Shown here in pieces: positions 17,034-26,077 of a DNA stretch of 64,000 bases. A model generated the notes under the pieces. The model made no database searches. It saw only the letters and a program-made list of their open reading frames with translations, and was not told where the DNA came from. The DNA is taken from assembly GCA_022769125.1 (NCBI GenBank), contig JALEKN010000005.1, positions 1 through 64,000 on the forward strand, in the 5' to 3' direction. Made by a program: the position numbers and the translations under genes. The stretch's first letter is position 1; each line of letters begins with the position of its first letter. This DNA comes from Agathobacter sp. Lineage in GTDB: Bacteria; Bacillota; Clostridia; Lachnospirales; Lachnospiraceae.

Positions 17034-18707
17034 TTACTTTTTCATGTAAGCCATCTGCTTCATTTCCTGTGCACTCTTGTAAACCGTCTCCGTGATCTCA
17101 ACACCGCCGAGCATTCTTGCAAGTTCACCGATGCACTCTTTGTCATCAAGCTTTCGTATACGTGATACGGTTGCCTGATTCTCCACTTCTTTTTCAATCA
17201 GGAAATGCGTATCGGCCATTGCGGCAATCTGCGGCAGATGTGTAATACAGATAACCTGATGGCTCTTCCCAAGCACGTTAAGTTTCTCGGAAACCATCTG
17301 TGCCGTGCGGCCACTGATCCCACTATCAATCTCATCAAAGATCAGTGTGCCGATATCATCCCCCTCAGCCATCACTGTCTTGATCGCGAGCATAATACGT
17401 GAAAGTTCACCGCCGGACGCTACCTTTCCGAGCGGCTTTGTCGGCTCTCCCGGATTTGTCGCTATCCAAAACTCTGCATCGTCCACACCATTTGCAGTGT
17501 AACCGGTAGTCCTCTCAAACTGCATTTCAAACCTCACATCTAGGAAGTTCAGTTCCTTTAATGCTTCTGTGACCGTACCACACAATTGAAGCGCATATTT
17601 CTTTCGGATTTCAGAGATCTCATCCGATAGTTCCTGTACTTTCTTTTCCTGCTTTGCAATGCGTGCTGCAAGATCCGCAAGATAATTTTCATAGTCGGAG
17701 AGCTTTGCAATCCGCTCTTCCTTTTCCCTGCAGGAAGACAAAATCTCCTCAATCGTATTTCCATATTTCGATTTCAGATGATTGATGGCATCCAGACGTT
17801 TTTCCGTTTCATAGAATGTCTCCTCATCAAATTCTGCGGAAGATATGTAATTACTTATCTCATGATTAAAATCGGACAACAGATTGTCTATCTCGACCAG
17901 CTGCTGTTCCAGATCTTCAATCGGCTTATCAAATCCACTGACGTTTCCGAGTTCACGCACTGCACGGTCGATCAGCTCCGATGCGCTCTCCATCTCCCCA
18001 CCGGTTGCCTCGTATGCACTTCCAAGGCATTCCATGATCTTCTTGCCATTGGAAAAACGGCGGAAAGCTGCTTCAAGTTCTTCGTCTTCCCCGGCAATCG
18101 GCGCTGCTTCTGTTATCTCATGCACCTCATATTCCAGCAAAGACAATTCCCGTTTCTGCTCCTCCGTATCGAGGTTTGCAGACTCCCACTCTTCCTTTAA
18201 CTTGCGATACTCCTTGTATTCAAAGGCAAGCGATTGTTTCTTATCTGCCAAGGCATCCTTCGCATATTCATCCAGAATTTCAAGATGTTTCTTCTTCGAC
18301 AACAGGGTATGGCTTTCCTGCTGTCCGCAGATGTCAATCAAAAGTGCTGCGACCTCTTTCATCCGGGAAACGGATACAGTTTCTCCATTGATACGTCCAA
18401 CCGCTCTTGCACCGGATATTTTTCTGGTCAGGATGACCATGTCATCCTCCAGTTCGACATCAAGAGCACGAAGTGCTTCCTTTGTCTGTTCGTTATCCAC
18501 CTGAAAAATAAGTTCAACCAGCGCTGTATCATCGTTGTTCCGCAGCATCTCCTTAGGAACCTTCTCCCCAAGGGCAAGATTCATGGAGCCAATGATAATG
18601 GACTTGCCGGCACCTGTCTCTCCGGTCAGAATATTCAGCCCTTCGGTAAACTCCACATCTGCCTCGTCAATCAGCGCAAGGTTCTTCACATGCAGGTTCT
18701 GTAACAT
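17034..18707 (-). CDS. recN: DNA repair protein RecN
   Basis: 557 residues, SMC-like ATPase that acts early in double-strand-break repair. Walker A is ILTGETGAGKSIIIGS near residue 28; the C-terminal part has the ABC signature VASGGELSRIMLAI and Walker B LIFDEIDSGISG; the middle is a long coiled coil (for example EEQKRELSLLEYEVHEITEA). Length is normal. The start at 18707 follows GAAGGAGAG. It lies 34 bp downstream of argR in the conserved nusB-to-spo0A series and ends at a strong hairpin that separates it from spoIVB. Confidence 0.96.
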   Translation of the reverse strand: MLQNLHVKNLALIDEADVEFTEGLNILTGETGAGKSIIIGSMNLALGEKVPKEMLRNNDDTALVELIFQVDNEQTKEALRALDVELEDDMVILTRKISGARAVGRINGETVSVSRMKEVAALLIDICGQQESHTLLSKKKHLEILDEYAKDALADKKQSLAFEYKEYRKLKEEWESANLDTEEQKRELSLLEYEVHEITEAAPIAGEDEELEAAFRRFSNGKKIMECLGSAYEATGGEMESASELIDRAVRELGNVSGFDKPIEDLEQQLVEIDNLLSDFNHEISNYISSAEFDEETFYETEKRLDAINHLKSKYGNTIEEILSSCREKEERIAKLSDYENYLADLAARIAKQEKKVQELSDEISEIRKKYALQLCGTVTEALKELNFLDVRFEMQFERTTGYTANGVDDAEFWIATNPGEPTKPLGKVASGGELSRIMLAIKTVMAEGDDIGTLIFDEIDSGISGRTAQMVSEKLNVLGKSHQVICITHLPQIAAMADTHFLIEKEVENQATVSRIRKLDDKECIGELARMLGGVEITETVYKSAQEMKQMAYMKK

Positions 18708-18741
18708 AAAACTCTCCTTCTACTCTCCCATCCGGCGCATT

Positions 18742-19197
18742 TTATTTCTGTTCGATGATCTTGCGGAGATGTACCATGATATCCGATGTTTCCTCCACAG
18801 TGCGGATTGCACACATGATCGTGTCATCTCCCGCAATCGAACCGACAATTCCCGGGATATGCATTGCATCAATTGCTGCACACACAGCGCCCGCCATACC
18901 GGAAACCGTCTTAATCACAAGGATATTCTGTGCCATGTCCATGGATAAAAATCCGGCACGGAGTACCCTGACATACTTTTCTGCCATCTGTTCCCTTGCT
19001 TCATTCAGGACGGCATATTTCTGTTTTCCATTATTCATAGGAATCTTTGTCAGCTTCAACTCACGGATATCACGGGATACGGTTGCCTGTGTGGTTGTAT
19101 ATCCTTCCTTTTCAAGGTAAGCAGACAATTCCTCCTGCGTTTCAATCTCATATTTTTGCACAAGCTCAAGGATCTTTGATTGACGTTTTGTTTTCAT
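18742..19197 (-). CDS. argR: Arginine repressor
   Basis: 151 residues. The N-terminal winged helix (ILELVQKYEIETQEELSAYL, TQATVSRDIRELKL) binds ARG boxes; the C-terminal domain with GIVGSIAGDDTIMCAI binds arginine and forms hexamers. It controls arginine synthesis and degradation, and argH is in this window. The start at 19197 is preceded by AGGAGGGGG. Its place between nadK and recN is the standard Firmicute arrangement. Confidence 0.95.
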   Translation of the reverse strand: MKTKRQSKILELVQKYEIETQEELSAYLEKEGYTTTQATVSRDIRELKLTKIPMNNGKQKYAVLNEAREQMAEKYVRVLRAGFLSMDMAQNILVIKTVSGMAGAVCAAIDAMHIPGIVGSIAGDDTIMCAIRTVEETSDIMVHLRKIIEQK

Positions 19198-19206
19198 GTC
19201 CCCCTC

Positions 19207-20055
19207 CTATGTATAGGTTTCCATCTTTTTACGAAGCAATTCCAAAAAACTCAGATTATTCAATTTACAGATTTTTGTGATATTTGGTGCTTTGGAAATA
19301 ACAAAGCGGTCTCCTACCTTAAGTTCTGCGACCTGATCTCCATCAAAGCTGACGCACGCCTCTTCCTCGTGCTCATACCGCCTTCTCGCAACTTCAATGA
19401 CAATCTCATCCTCACTGTCAAGAACAATACTCTTAGAATTCAGATTATGCGCGTTGATCGGTGTAAGAAGGATCATTTTTGCTTTCGGATCGACAATTGG
19501 GCCTCCCGCCGACATATTGTATCCGGTGGATCCGGTCGGTGTCGCGACAATAATTCCATCCGCATGATAGGTGTAGAGTATCTCACCATTTACATATACG
19601 ATCAGGCTTAGCATCGTAAGGTCGCCTGTCCTGTGAATTACAATATCATTCATCGCAGCCCGGGTCTTGCTCTCACCAGCCAGATGCCCGCACAGCATCA
19701 TGCGCTCCTCCACGCTGTAATCATCCCTCATCAATCTGTCAATCGCAGGAAAAACCGTGCTCTCCTCCAATTCACACAGGTAGCCAAGCGTTCCGAGATT
19801 TACCCCGATAAGTGGAATTCCAAGTGATTGTACGGCAGTTGCCGCACGGATCAGCGTTCCGTCCCCGCCAAGCACAAATATCATCTGTGTCTCCTTCGGA
19901 ATGTCGCTGACCTGAAATTCCTTAAGCTGCCCGATTGGATTGCTGAGCAACCCAACAGCACTTCCGCCGCGTGCCCGAATGTATTCCTTAACCTGCTCCG
20001 TCAGCCGGAGGTCTTTATCCTTATACGCATTTGTGATCAGGGTAAAATGTTTCAT
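19207..20055 (-). CDS. nadK: NAD kinase
   Basis: 282 residues; phosphorylates NAD to NADP. The motif FVLGGDGTLIRAA near residue 75 and the second signature TPTGSTGYNMSAGGPI are both present. The stop is TAG. It starts one base after the tlyA stop codon, so translation is probably coupled, and argR follows 9 bp later. Confidence 0.96.
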   Translation of the reverse strand: MKHFTLITNAYKDKDLRLTEQVKEYIRARGGSAVGLLSNPIGQLKEFQVSDIPKETQMIFVLGGDGTLIRAATAVQSLGIPLIGVNLGTLGYLCELEESTVFPAIDRLMRDDYSVEERMMLCGHLAGESKTRAAMNDIVIHRTGDLTMLSLIVYVNGEILYTYHADGIIVATPTGSTGYNMSAGGPIVDPKAKMILLTPINAHNLNSKSIVLDSEDEIVIEVARRRYEHEEEACVSFDGDQVAELKVGDRFVISKAPNITKICKLNNLSFLELLRKKMETYT

Positions 20056-20056
20056 G

Positions 20057-20860
20057 TTATTTGTCTAACTCCTCATGTGCGGCTGCAACAACTGCCATCA
20101 TATCTACTTTATCCGCCAGATGCGTTTCCTCGGCCTTTTCTAGGTATACCAGATATTCGATATTTCCTTCCGGTCCCTTGATCGGAGAAAATTCAAGATT
20201 AAGTACGGAAAATCCATTCGCAAGTGCAAAAGAAAGAATGTTGGAAACAACCTCCTCATGCACCTTAATATCACGCACAACTCCCTTCTTTCCGACCTTT
20301 TCTCTCCCGGCTTCAAACTGAGGCTTGATCAGACATACCATCTGACCGTTTGCCGCAAGCAGTTCTCTCGCCGCCGGAAGAACTTTTGTCAGGGAAATAA
20401 AAGAAACATCCACCGAAGCAAAATCAAGGACATCCGCAATATCCTGCGGAGTCACATAGCGGATATTTGTCTTCTCCATACATACAACACGTGGGTCCTG
20501 TCTTAATTTCCATGCAAACTGTCCATACCCGACATCCACTGCATAAACCTTCTTCGCGCCGTTCTGCAGCATGCAGTCGGTAAAACCTCCCGTTGAGGCT
20601 CCGATGTCCATGCATACCTTATCCTCTAAGGTAATGCCAAAATGTGTCATGGCCTTCTCAAGCTTAAGTCCCCCCCGGCTGACATATTTTAAGGTTGTTC
20701 CATGGATCTCAATCTGACAATCCTCTGAAAATGTGGAACCGGCCTTGTCCTCCCGGTTATTATTGACAAATACGTTGCCCTCCATGATCATGGTTTTTGC
20801 CTTTTCTCTTGAAGGAGCAAGTCCCTTTTTTACTAGTAAAACATCTAAACGTTCTTTCAT
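20057..20860 (-). CDS. tlyA: TlyA-family rRNA 2'-O-methyltransferase
   Basis: 267 residues. An S4 RNA-binding domain at the N-terminus (RLDVLLVKKGLAPSREKAKTMI) is followed by an FtsJ-like methyltransferase domain with SAM motif CMDIGASTGGFTDCML and DVSFISL. Homologues methylate 16S/23S rRNA 2'-hydroxyls; Firmicute members are not all tested and are sometimes called hemolysin A. It overlaps dxs by 4 bp (ATGA) and is directly followed by nadK. Confidence 0.93.
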   Translation of the reverse strand: MKERLDVLLVKKGLAPSREKAKTMIMEGNVFVNNNREDKAGSTFSEDCQIEIHGTTLKYVSRGGLKLEKAMTHFGITLEDKVCMDIGASTGGFTDCMLQNGAKKVYAVDVGYGQFAWKLRQDPRVVCMEKTNIRYVTPQDIADVLDFASVDVSFISLTKVLPAARELLAANGQMVCLIKPQFEAGREKVGKKGVVRDIKVHEEVVSNILSFALANGFSVLNLEFSPIKGPEGNIEYLVYLEKAEETHLADKVDMMAVVAAAHEELDK

Positions 20861-22713
20861 AACACCTCTAAAATCTTTGCTGTAATCGCCTTGGCATCTA
20901 TTCCGAGCAGTGCGCGGAGTGCATCAACGTTTCCATGCTCCACAAATTGATCCGGCACAGATACCGGCAGGATGGAAACATCCAGCTTCTCTCTAAGCAG
21001 AAAACTTTCGATATGCTCACCCATTCCACCGCTCTTTACGTTCTCTTCCATTGTCACCAAAAGTTTATGCGAACCGGCGAGATTTCGAATCATCGCCTCA
21101 TCAAACGGCTTTGCAAACCGTGCATTTACAAGTGTGCAGGAATGCCCATCCTCTTTTAGCATGTTTCGCACCTCTTCCGCGATCGGGATCATGCTTCCGA
21201 GTGCAAACAGCGCAATCTCCGATTCCTCATAAATCATCTCACTCTTTCCAAGCTCCACCGGCTCCCGGAATTCCTTTAATCCATCGTATGCAAGCCCTCT
21301 CGGATAACGCACCGCAACCGGTGCACCAAACGCAACCGCAAATTTCATCATATCGGAAAGCTCCCATTTGTTCTTTGGAGCTAATATTGTCATATTCGGA
21401 ATCGTGGACAAAAATGACAGATCAAAAATTCCCTGATGCGTCTCCCCATCGCTTCCAACAAGTCCGGCGCGATCAACTGCAAACACAACCGGAAGATTCT
21501 GTAAGCATACATCATGCATGATCTGGTCATACGCTCGCTGTAAGAAAGAAGAATACACCGCAAATACAGGGATAAGACCTGCTTTTGCCATTCCTGCTGC
21601 AAATGTCACCGCATGTTCTTCCGCTATCCCGACATCAAAAAAGCGCTCCGGATAATTCAAATGAAACCGTTTCAATCCGGTTCCGTCCGCCATTGCTGCA
21701 GTTATTGCAACCACCTTTGGGTTCCGCTCCGCAAGCTTTAACATTACCGTTGAAAAAACATCGGTATAGTTTGCCTTCTTCCGTTTGTTGGTCGGAATTC
21801 CCGTCTCTATCTCAAATGGTTCGGTTCCGTGGAATCTTGCCGGGTGCCGCTCTGCCGGAAGATAACCAGCCCCCTTCTTTGTCAGCACATGTACAAGCAC
21901 CGGTCCATCCACACGTTTTGCCTCGTTAAATGTCTTTCTCATCTCCGCAATATTGCTTCCGTCTACCGGTCCAAGATAGATAAGCCCCATCTCTTCAAAG
22001 AACATTCCCGGAACAAACAACTGCTTGATTCCGCTCTTTGCATTGTGAATCTTTTGTACCATCTTCTTGCCGACACCCGGTATCTGGCTCAAAGAATTCT
22101 TGACGTTTGCTTTTAATCCGCTATAGACATCCGCGGTTCTGAAATTGGACAGGTATCGGTTTAGTCCACCGACATTCTCTGAAATCGACATGTTATTATC
22201 GTTCAGCACGATAATAAAGTTTGATTTCAGCTGTGATGCATTATTAAGGGCCTCAAATGCCATCCCGCCTGTCAGTGCGCCATCTCCGATGACAGAGACC
22301 ACATAGTAGTCTTCGCCAGTCAATTCCCTCGCCTGGGCCATTCCAAGCCCAGCCGAAATGGAGGTTGAGCTGTGTCCGGTATTAAAGCAGTCCGAATCAC
22401 TTTCAGCCGATTTCGGAAAGCCGCTCATCCCGCCAAGCTGACGCAAGGTAGCAAATCCGTCCTTCCTTCCGGTCAGGAGCTTATGTGTGTAAGACTGATG
22501 CCCTACATCCCAGATGATCTTGTCCTTCGGCAGGTCAAACGCAAGGTGTAGTGCCATGGTAAGCTCTATTACTCCGAGATTTGAAGCAAGATGTCCGCCT
22601 GTCTTTGAGATAGATTCCACCAGAAATTCCCGGATCTCATCCCTTAAGATATCAAGCTCTTTTGGTGTAAGCGTCTTTATATCATTTTCTTTTTGTATTC
22701 GTTCTAAAATCAT
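20857..22713 (-). CDS. dxs: 1-deoxy-D-xylulose-5-phosphate synthase
   Basis: 618 residues. This thiamine-diphosphate enzyme joins pyruvate and glyceraldehyde-3-phosphate at the start of the methylerythritol isoprenoid pathway. ThDP/Mg motif GDGALTGGMAFEALNN, catalytic-region HQSYTHKLLTGR and the transketolase pyrimidine region VFAVDRAGLVGSDGETHQG are present. ATG at 22713 is taken because GAGGGG precedes it; a further in-frame start lies 15 bp upstream. It follows ispA, so both precursor and prenyl-chain synthesis are encoded together. Confidence 0.96.
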   Translation of the reverse strand: MILERIQKENDIKTLTPKELDILRDEIREFLVESISKTGGHLASNLGVIELTMALHLAFDLPKDKIIWDVGHQSYTHKLLTGRKDGFATLRQLGGMSGFPKSAESDSDCFNTGHSSTSISAGLGMAQARELTGEDYYVVSVIGDGALTGGMAFEALNNASQLKSNFIIVLNDNNMSISENVGGLNRYLSNFRTADVYSGLKANVKNSLSQIPGVGKKMVQKIHNAKSGIKQLFVPGMFFEEMGLIYLGPVDGSNIAEMRKTFNEAKRVDGPVLVHVLTKKGAGYLPAERHPARFHGTEPFEIETGIPTNKRKKANYTDVFSTVMLKLAERNPKVVAITAAMADGTGLKRFHLNYPERFFDVGIAEEHAVTFAAGMAKAGLIPVFAVYSSFLQRAYDQIMHDVCLQNLPVVFAVDRAGLVGSDGETHQGIFDLSFLSTIPNMTILAPKNKWELSDMMKFAVAFGAPVAVRYPRGLAYDGLKEFREPVELGKSEMIYEESEIALFALGSMIPIAEEVRNMLKEDGHSCTLVNARFAKPFDEAMIRNLAGSHKLLVTMEENVKSGGMGEHIESFLLREKLDVSILPVSVPDQFVEHGNVDALRALLGIDAKAITAKILEVL

Positions 22714-22753
22714 GTATCCCCTCAACATAAGGCGTAATCTGCCATATGCCTTA

Positions 22754-23647
22754 TCACTTATTTCTATGAACCAAAAAGCGGATCAGTTCCTGCAAAAATG
22801 CATCGTCTTTTCCAATGGTTGCAAGAAGCATGGATGCCTCCTTAAGAAGCTGCTCTACATCCTTTGCGGATTGCTCCAGCCCCTCATATGTAACATAAGT
22901 GGATTTCTGATTCTTCTCGTCGCTTCCAATCGGTTTGCCAAGTTCCTCAAAAGTACTTGTCACATCCAAAATATCATCCTGTATCTGAAAAGCAAGTCCG
23001 ATCTTTTCTGCAACCTGTTCCACGCAATCCTGCTCCTCTTTTGTTGCGCCAGCAAGAATCGCCCCGATTTTCATGGAGGCTTCAATCAGAGCGCCCGTTT
23101 TTAAATGATAGATAAAATCCAGCTTTTCACGTGCGATCGTTGTCTCACCACGTTTATCTGCCTCAACGTCTACCACCTGTCCGCCAACCATTCCATATAC
23201 TCCGGCCTTCTGTGCCAGCACCGCAAACGCAATTCCAACAGCCGGCTTTGTATCTATTTGTCCGAGTGCCTTAGAAGCAGTCTCATATGCATAATTAAGC
23301 AGTGCATCTCCGGCAAGTATTCCCATTGCCTCTCCATACACCGCATGCGTTGTTTTCTTTCCTCTCCGGTACTCATCATTATCCATTGCCGGAAGATCAT
23401 CATGTACCAGAGAGTATGTATGAATCATTTCCATCGCCGCCATAAATGGTTCGATCACAGCATCCTGTCCGCCAAACATGCGGTACGTCTCCTGCATAAG
23501 CATCGGCCGAAGCCTTTTTCCGCCGGCACGTATACTGTAATTCATCGCCTCAAAGATGGTTTTCTGATACCCTTCCTCTTTCGGAAGGTACCGCTCAATG
23601 ATCTGATTGATCTCTTCTACGCGCTTTGCGATTTCCTGCTCTATCAT
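22754..23647 (-). CDS. ispA: Geranyl/farnesyl diphosphate synthase
   Basis: 297 residues, polyprenyl synthetase. The first Asp-rich motif is LVHDDLPAMDND and the second is IQDDILDVT; both hold the Mg-diphosphate. The residues before the first DDxxD suit a short-chain (C10-C15) product, but chain length is an inference. It overlaps the xseB stop by one base and precedes dxs. Confidence 0.94.
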   Translation of the reverse strand: MIEQEIAKRVEEINQIIERYLPKEEGYQKTIFEAMNYSIRAGGKRLRPMLMQETYRMFGGQDAVIEPFMAAMEMIHTYSLVHDDLPAMDNDEYRRGKKTTHAVYGEAMGILAGDALLNYAYETASKALGQIDTKPAVGIAFAVLAQKAGVYGMVGGQVVDVEADKRGETTIAREKLDFIYHLKTGALIEASMKIGAILAGATKEEQDCVEQVAEKIGLAFQIQDDILDVTSTFEELGKPIGSDEKNQKSTYVTYEGLEQSAKDVEQLLKEASMLLATIGKDDAFLQELIRFLVHRNK

Positions 23648-23862
23648 CAGAATTCCTCCAATTCGCCGTTTTCATTCAATACAAGCATTGCCTTCTCGAT
23701 GCGGTCCAGCGAATCATTTGCTGCCTTGATCTCGGTCAGCCCCTTTTTGTATAATTCAAAAGAATCGTCCAAAGAAACTTCTCCCGATTCCATCTGTTCT
23801 AAAATCTGTTCTATATTATCAAATCGTTCTTCCAGTGTTATGGATTCATTCTTTTCTTTCAT
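23647..23862 (-). CDS. xseB: Exodeoxyribonuclease VII small subunit
   Basis: 71 residues, a typical length. Motif LEERFDNIEQILEQMESGEVSLDDSFELYKKG is the family core; the small subunit wraps XseA to form the exonuclease. It overlaps xseA by 17 bp and ispA by one base. Confidence 0.94.
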   Translation of the reverse strand: MKEKNESITLEERFDNIEQILEQMESGEVSLDDSFELYKKGLTEIKAANDSLDRIEKAMLVLNENGELEEF

Positions 23863-25126
23863 TCTGCCACACCTCCGAAACAGTTGCCCTCATTCCGCCG
23901 TCTAACATTTGTACCGTTATCTCATCCTGCAGTCGTATCCGCTTGACAGACCGGATTGTCTTTTGATCCGGTCCCTCCACAAACGCGTACCCCTGACTCA
24001 GTTTGCGGATCGGTGAATTGCCCTCCAATTGCTTTGCCAGAAGTCCAAATTGTGTTTTCTTCTGTTCTAATATACGCTCCATCCGCCGGTTCAGACGTTC
24101 CTTTACCATGGATGTCCTTGTGCGGTTTTCACTTAACCGCTTTTGCATGCAGGCCGTAAGCTTCTCTTCCAAAGCTGCCGCTCTTGTACGATTTGTGTTC
24201 AGCTGATTCTGCGGGCTTACTGTGCCAAGACGCGTCGTATAGTGATTTACCTGTTCTCTCGCCAGCCGAAGCTGCTGCCCGATCACTCGCCGCATACGCT
24301 CCTGCTTCTGCTGTAACGCTGCTTCTATGTCACGCACATCGGCTACTGCAAGTTCTGCCGCCGCTGATGGTGTCGGAGCCCGAAGATCTGCTACCATATC
24401 CGCAATCGTTGTATCTGTCTCATGTCCGACCGCTGAGATGATCGGTGTTTCGCAGTCAAAGATTGCTCTTGCCACAATCTCTTCATTGAAAGCCCAAAGA
24501 TCCTCGATTGAGCCTCCTCCTCTTCCAACAATGATTGTATCCACTCCCAGCATATCAAGCGCATGGATTCCGTTTACAATGCTTTCCGCTGCGCCACTCC
24601 CCTGTACCAATGCCGGGTACAGAATGAGTTGGACATATGGATTCCTGCGGGTTGCAATGTTACGGATATCCTGTATTGCAGCGCCTGTCGGTGCAGTCAC
24701 AATGCCAAGCCTGTGAATATATCTTGGGATCGGCTGCTTATATTCCTGTGCAAACATGCCCATTTCTTCCAATTCCCGTTTCAGCTGCTCAAACTTAAGG
24801 AACAGATTGCCTGCGCCGTCCGCCTCTATCTGTCTGGCATACATCTGATAGATGCCATCTCGCTCGTAAACCTCTACCGAGCCTGTCACAATCACACGAT
24901 CCCCTTCCTTCATGTGGAAAGAAAGTCCCTTACGATTTCCCGCAAACATGACTGCGCGCATAGCCCCGGCCGCGTCCTTGATGGTAAAATAGATATGCCC
25001 GTTTGTATGGTATTTGCAGTTGGACACTTCGCCCTTTACACTGATCTGATGCAGCATAAAGTCCTGCGAAAACATGTTCTTAATATATAAATTTACCTGC
25101 CCGACCGAATAAACATTCTTTGTCAT
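23846..25126 (-). CDS. xseA: Exodeoxyribonuclease VII large subunit
   Basis: 426 residues. An N-terminal OB-fold (VSVGQVNLYIKNMF region, ISVKGEVSNCKYHTNGHIYF) is followed by the nuclease core with GRGGGSIEDLWAFNEE and VGHETDTTIADMVADLRAPTPSAAAEL, then a coiled-coil region. It degrades single-stranded DNA in both directions. It overlaps the nusB stop by 4 bp. Confidence 0.96.
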   Translation of the reverse strand: MTKNVYSVGQVNLYIKNMFSQDFMLHQISVKGEVSNCKYHTNGHIYFTIKDAAGAMRAVMFAGNRKGLSFHMKEGDRVIVTGSVEVYERDGIYQMYARQIEADGAGNLFLKFEQLKRELEEMGMFAQEYKQPIPRYIHRLGIVTAPTGAAIQDIRNIATRRNPYVQLILYPALVQGSGAAESIVNGIHALDMLGVDTIIVGRGGGSIEDLWAFNEEIVARAIFDCETPIISAVGHETDTTIADMVADLRAPTPSAAAELAVADVRDIEAALQQKQERMRRVIGQQLRLAREQVNHYTTRLGTVSPQNQLNTNRTRAAALEEKLTACMQKRLSENRTRTSMVKERLNRRMERILEQKKTQFGLLAKQLEGNSPIRKLSQGYAFVEGPDQKTIRSVKRIRLQDEITVQMLDGGMRATVSEVWQNERKE

Positions 25127-25518
25127 ACAAACTTTGCCAATACTCCGTTTACAAAGGAAGAGGATTCATCGGTTCCATACTTCTTTGCAAGCTCTACCGC
25201 CTCATTGATGGATACCTTTTCCGGGATCTCGTCTTCGTACCGGATCTCATAGACTGCCAGCCTTAAAATAGCCAGGTCGACTTTGCCCATCCGGCTCGTC
25301 TTCCATCCGACCGATTTATCGTTAATCTCCGCATCGATCTCACTTAAATGTGAGAGGATTCCATCTGTCTTTGCAGAAAGGTATTCTTTATCCTCAGCCT
25401 TTAAATTCTTTAATTCTTCCTCAAACAGACTAAGCTGCTCCGGCATCTCGCCCTGCTGATGAAATTCCACCCGGAACAACATCTTAAACATATTTTCTCT
25501 TAATTCTCTTCTTGTCAT
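25123..25518 (-). CDS. nusB: Transcription antitermination factor NusB
   Basis: 131 residues, helical, with N-terminal TRRELRENMFKMLFRVEF and the C-terminal ILRLAVYEIRYEDEIPEKVSINEAVELAKKYG signature. It binds boxA in rRNA transcripts with NusE. It is the first gene of the run that continues to recN: a terminator at 25541-25573 separates it from the Asp23 gene. Confidence 0.95.
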   Translation of the reverse strand: MTRRELRENMFKMLFRVEFHQQGEMPEQLSLFEEELKNLKAEDKEYLSAKTDGILSHLSEIDAEINDKSVGWKTSRMGKVDLAILRLAVYEIRYEDEIPEKVSINEAVELAKKYGTDESSSFVNGVLAKFV

Positions 25519-25540
25519 TTTTTATCTCCAGAATCATAAA

Positions 25541-25573
25541 TAATAAAGGATGCCCATAGGGCATCCTTTATTA
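25541..25573 (-). terminator. Intrinsic terminator between the Asp23 gene and nusB
   Basis: Perfect 15-bp stem (TAATAAAGGATGCCC and its complement) with a 3-nt loop; T-rich on both sides, so usable in both directions. It lies 32 bp after the Asp23 stop. Confidence 0.88.
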
Positions 25574-25605
25574 TACTACATCTTGGCTTAATTAAAAAGC
25601 ACAAA

Positions 25606-25983
25606 TTATGCCTGACCGTTCATATCTACGCTTGCGATTCTGACATTGACCTCCGCAACATGGAGCCCCGTCATATTTTCAATTGCGCTTGCAATCTTAT
25701 CCTGCACTTTTGCAGATACATCCGGAATATTGTAACCATACGCAATATTGATCGCAACGGAAACCTTGATCTCATCATTCTCAACTTCGATCTGAATTCC
25801 CTTGGAAAGATTACGCATTCCAAGCTTGCTTACGATTTCGTTCGTAATGTTGCCTGCCATAGAGCTGACACCCTCAACCTCAGTTGCTGCAAGACCTGCA
25901 ACGATCGCAACTACCTCATCTGCAATCTTGACTTCTCCCAGCTGATCGGATTTGATCTGGATGATATTTCTGTTCTCTGCCAT
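25606..25983 (-). CDS. Asp23/Gls24 family protein
   Basis: 125 residues. GEVKIADEVVAIVAGLAATEVEGVSSMAG followed by VAINIAYGYNIPDVSAKVQDKI is the family pattern. Members form membrane-associated filaments or respond to envelope stress in Gram-positives; in Clostridia a copy commonly precedes nusB, as here. The start at 25983 follows GGAGG. It has its own terminator. Confidence 0.92.
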   Translation of the reverse strand: MAENRNIIQIKSDQLGEVKIADEVVAIVAGLAATEVEGVSSMAGNITNEIVSKLGMRNLSKGIQIEVENDEIKVSVAINIAYGYNIPDVSAKVQDKIASAIENMTGLHVAEVNVRIASVDMNGQA

Positions 25984-26077
25984 TCTAACTGCCTCCTACT
26001 TCTAATAACGAATGCAACATCCGTAGTCTATGCACATTATAGCAAACAATCCATCATTTGCAAATCAAAAATGCAAA

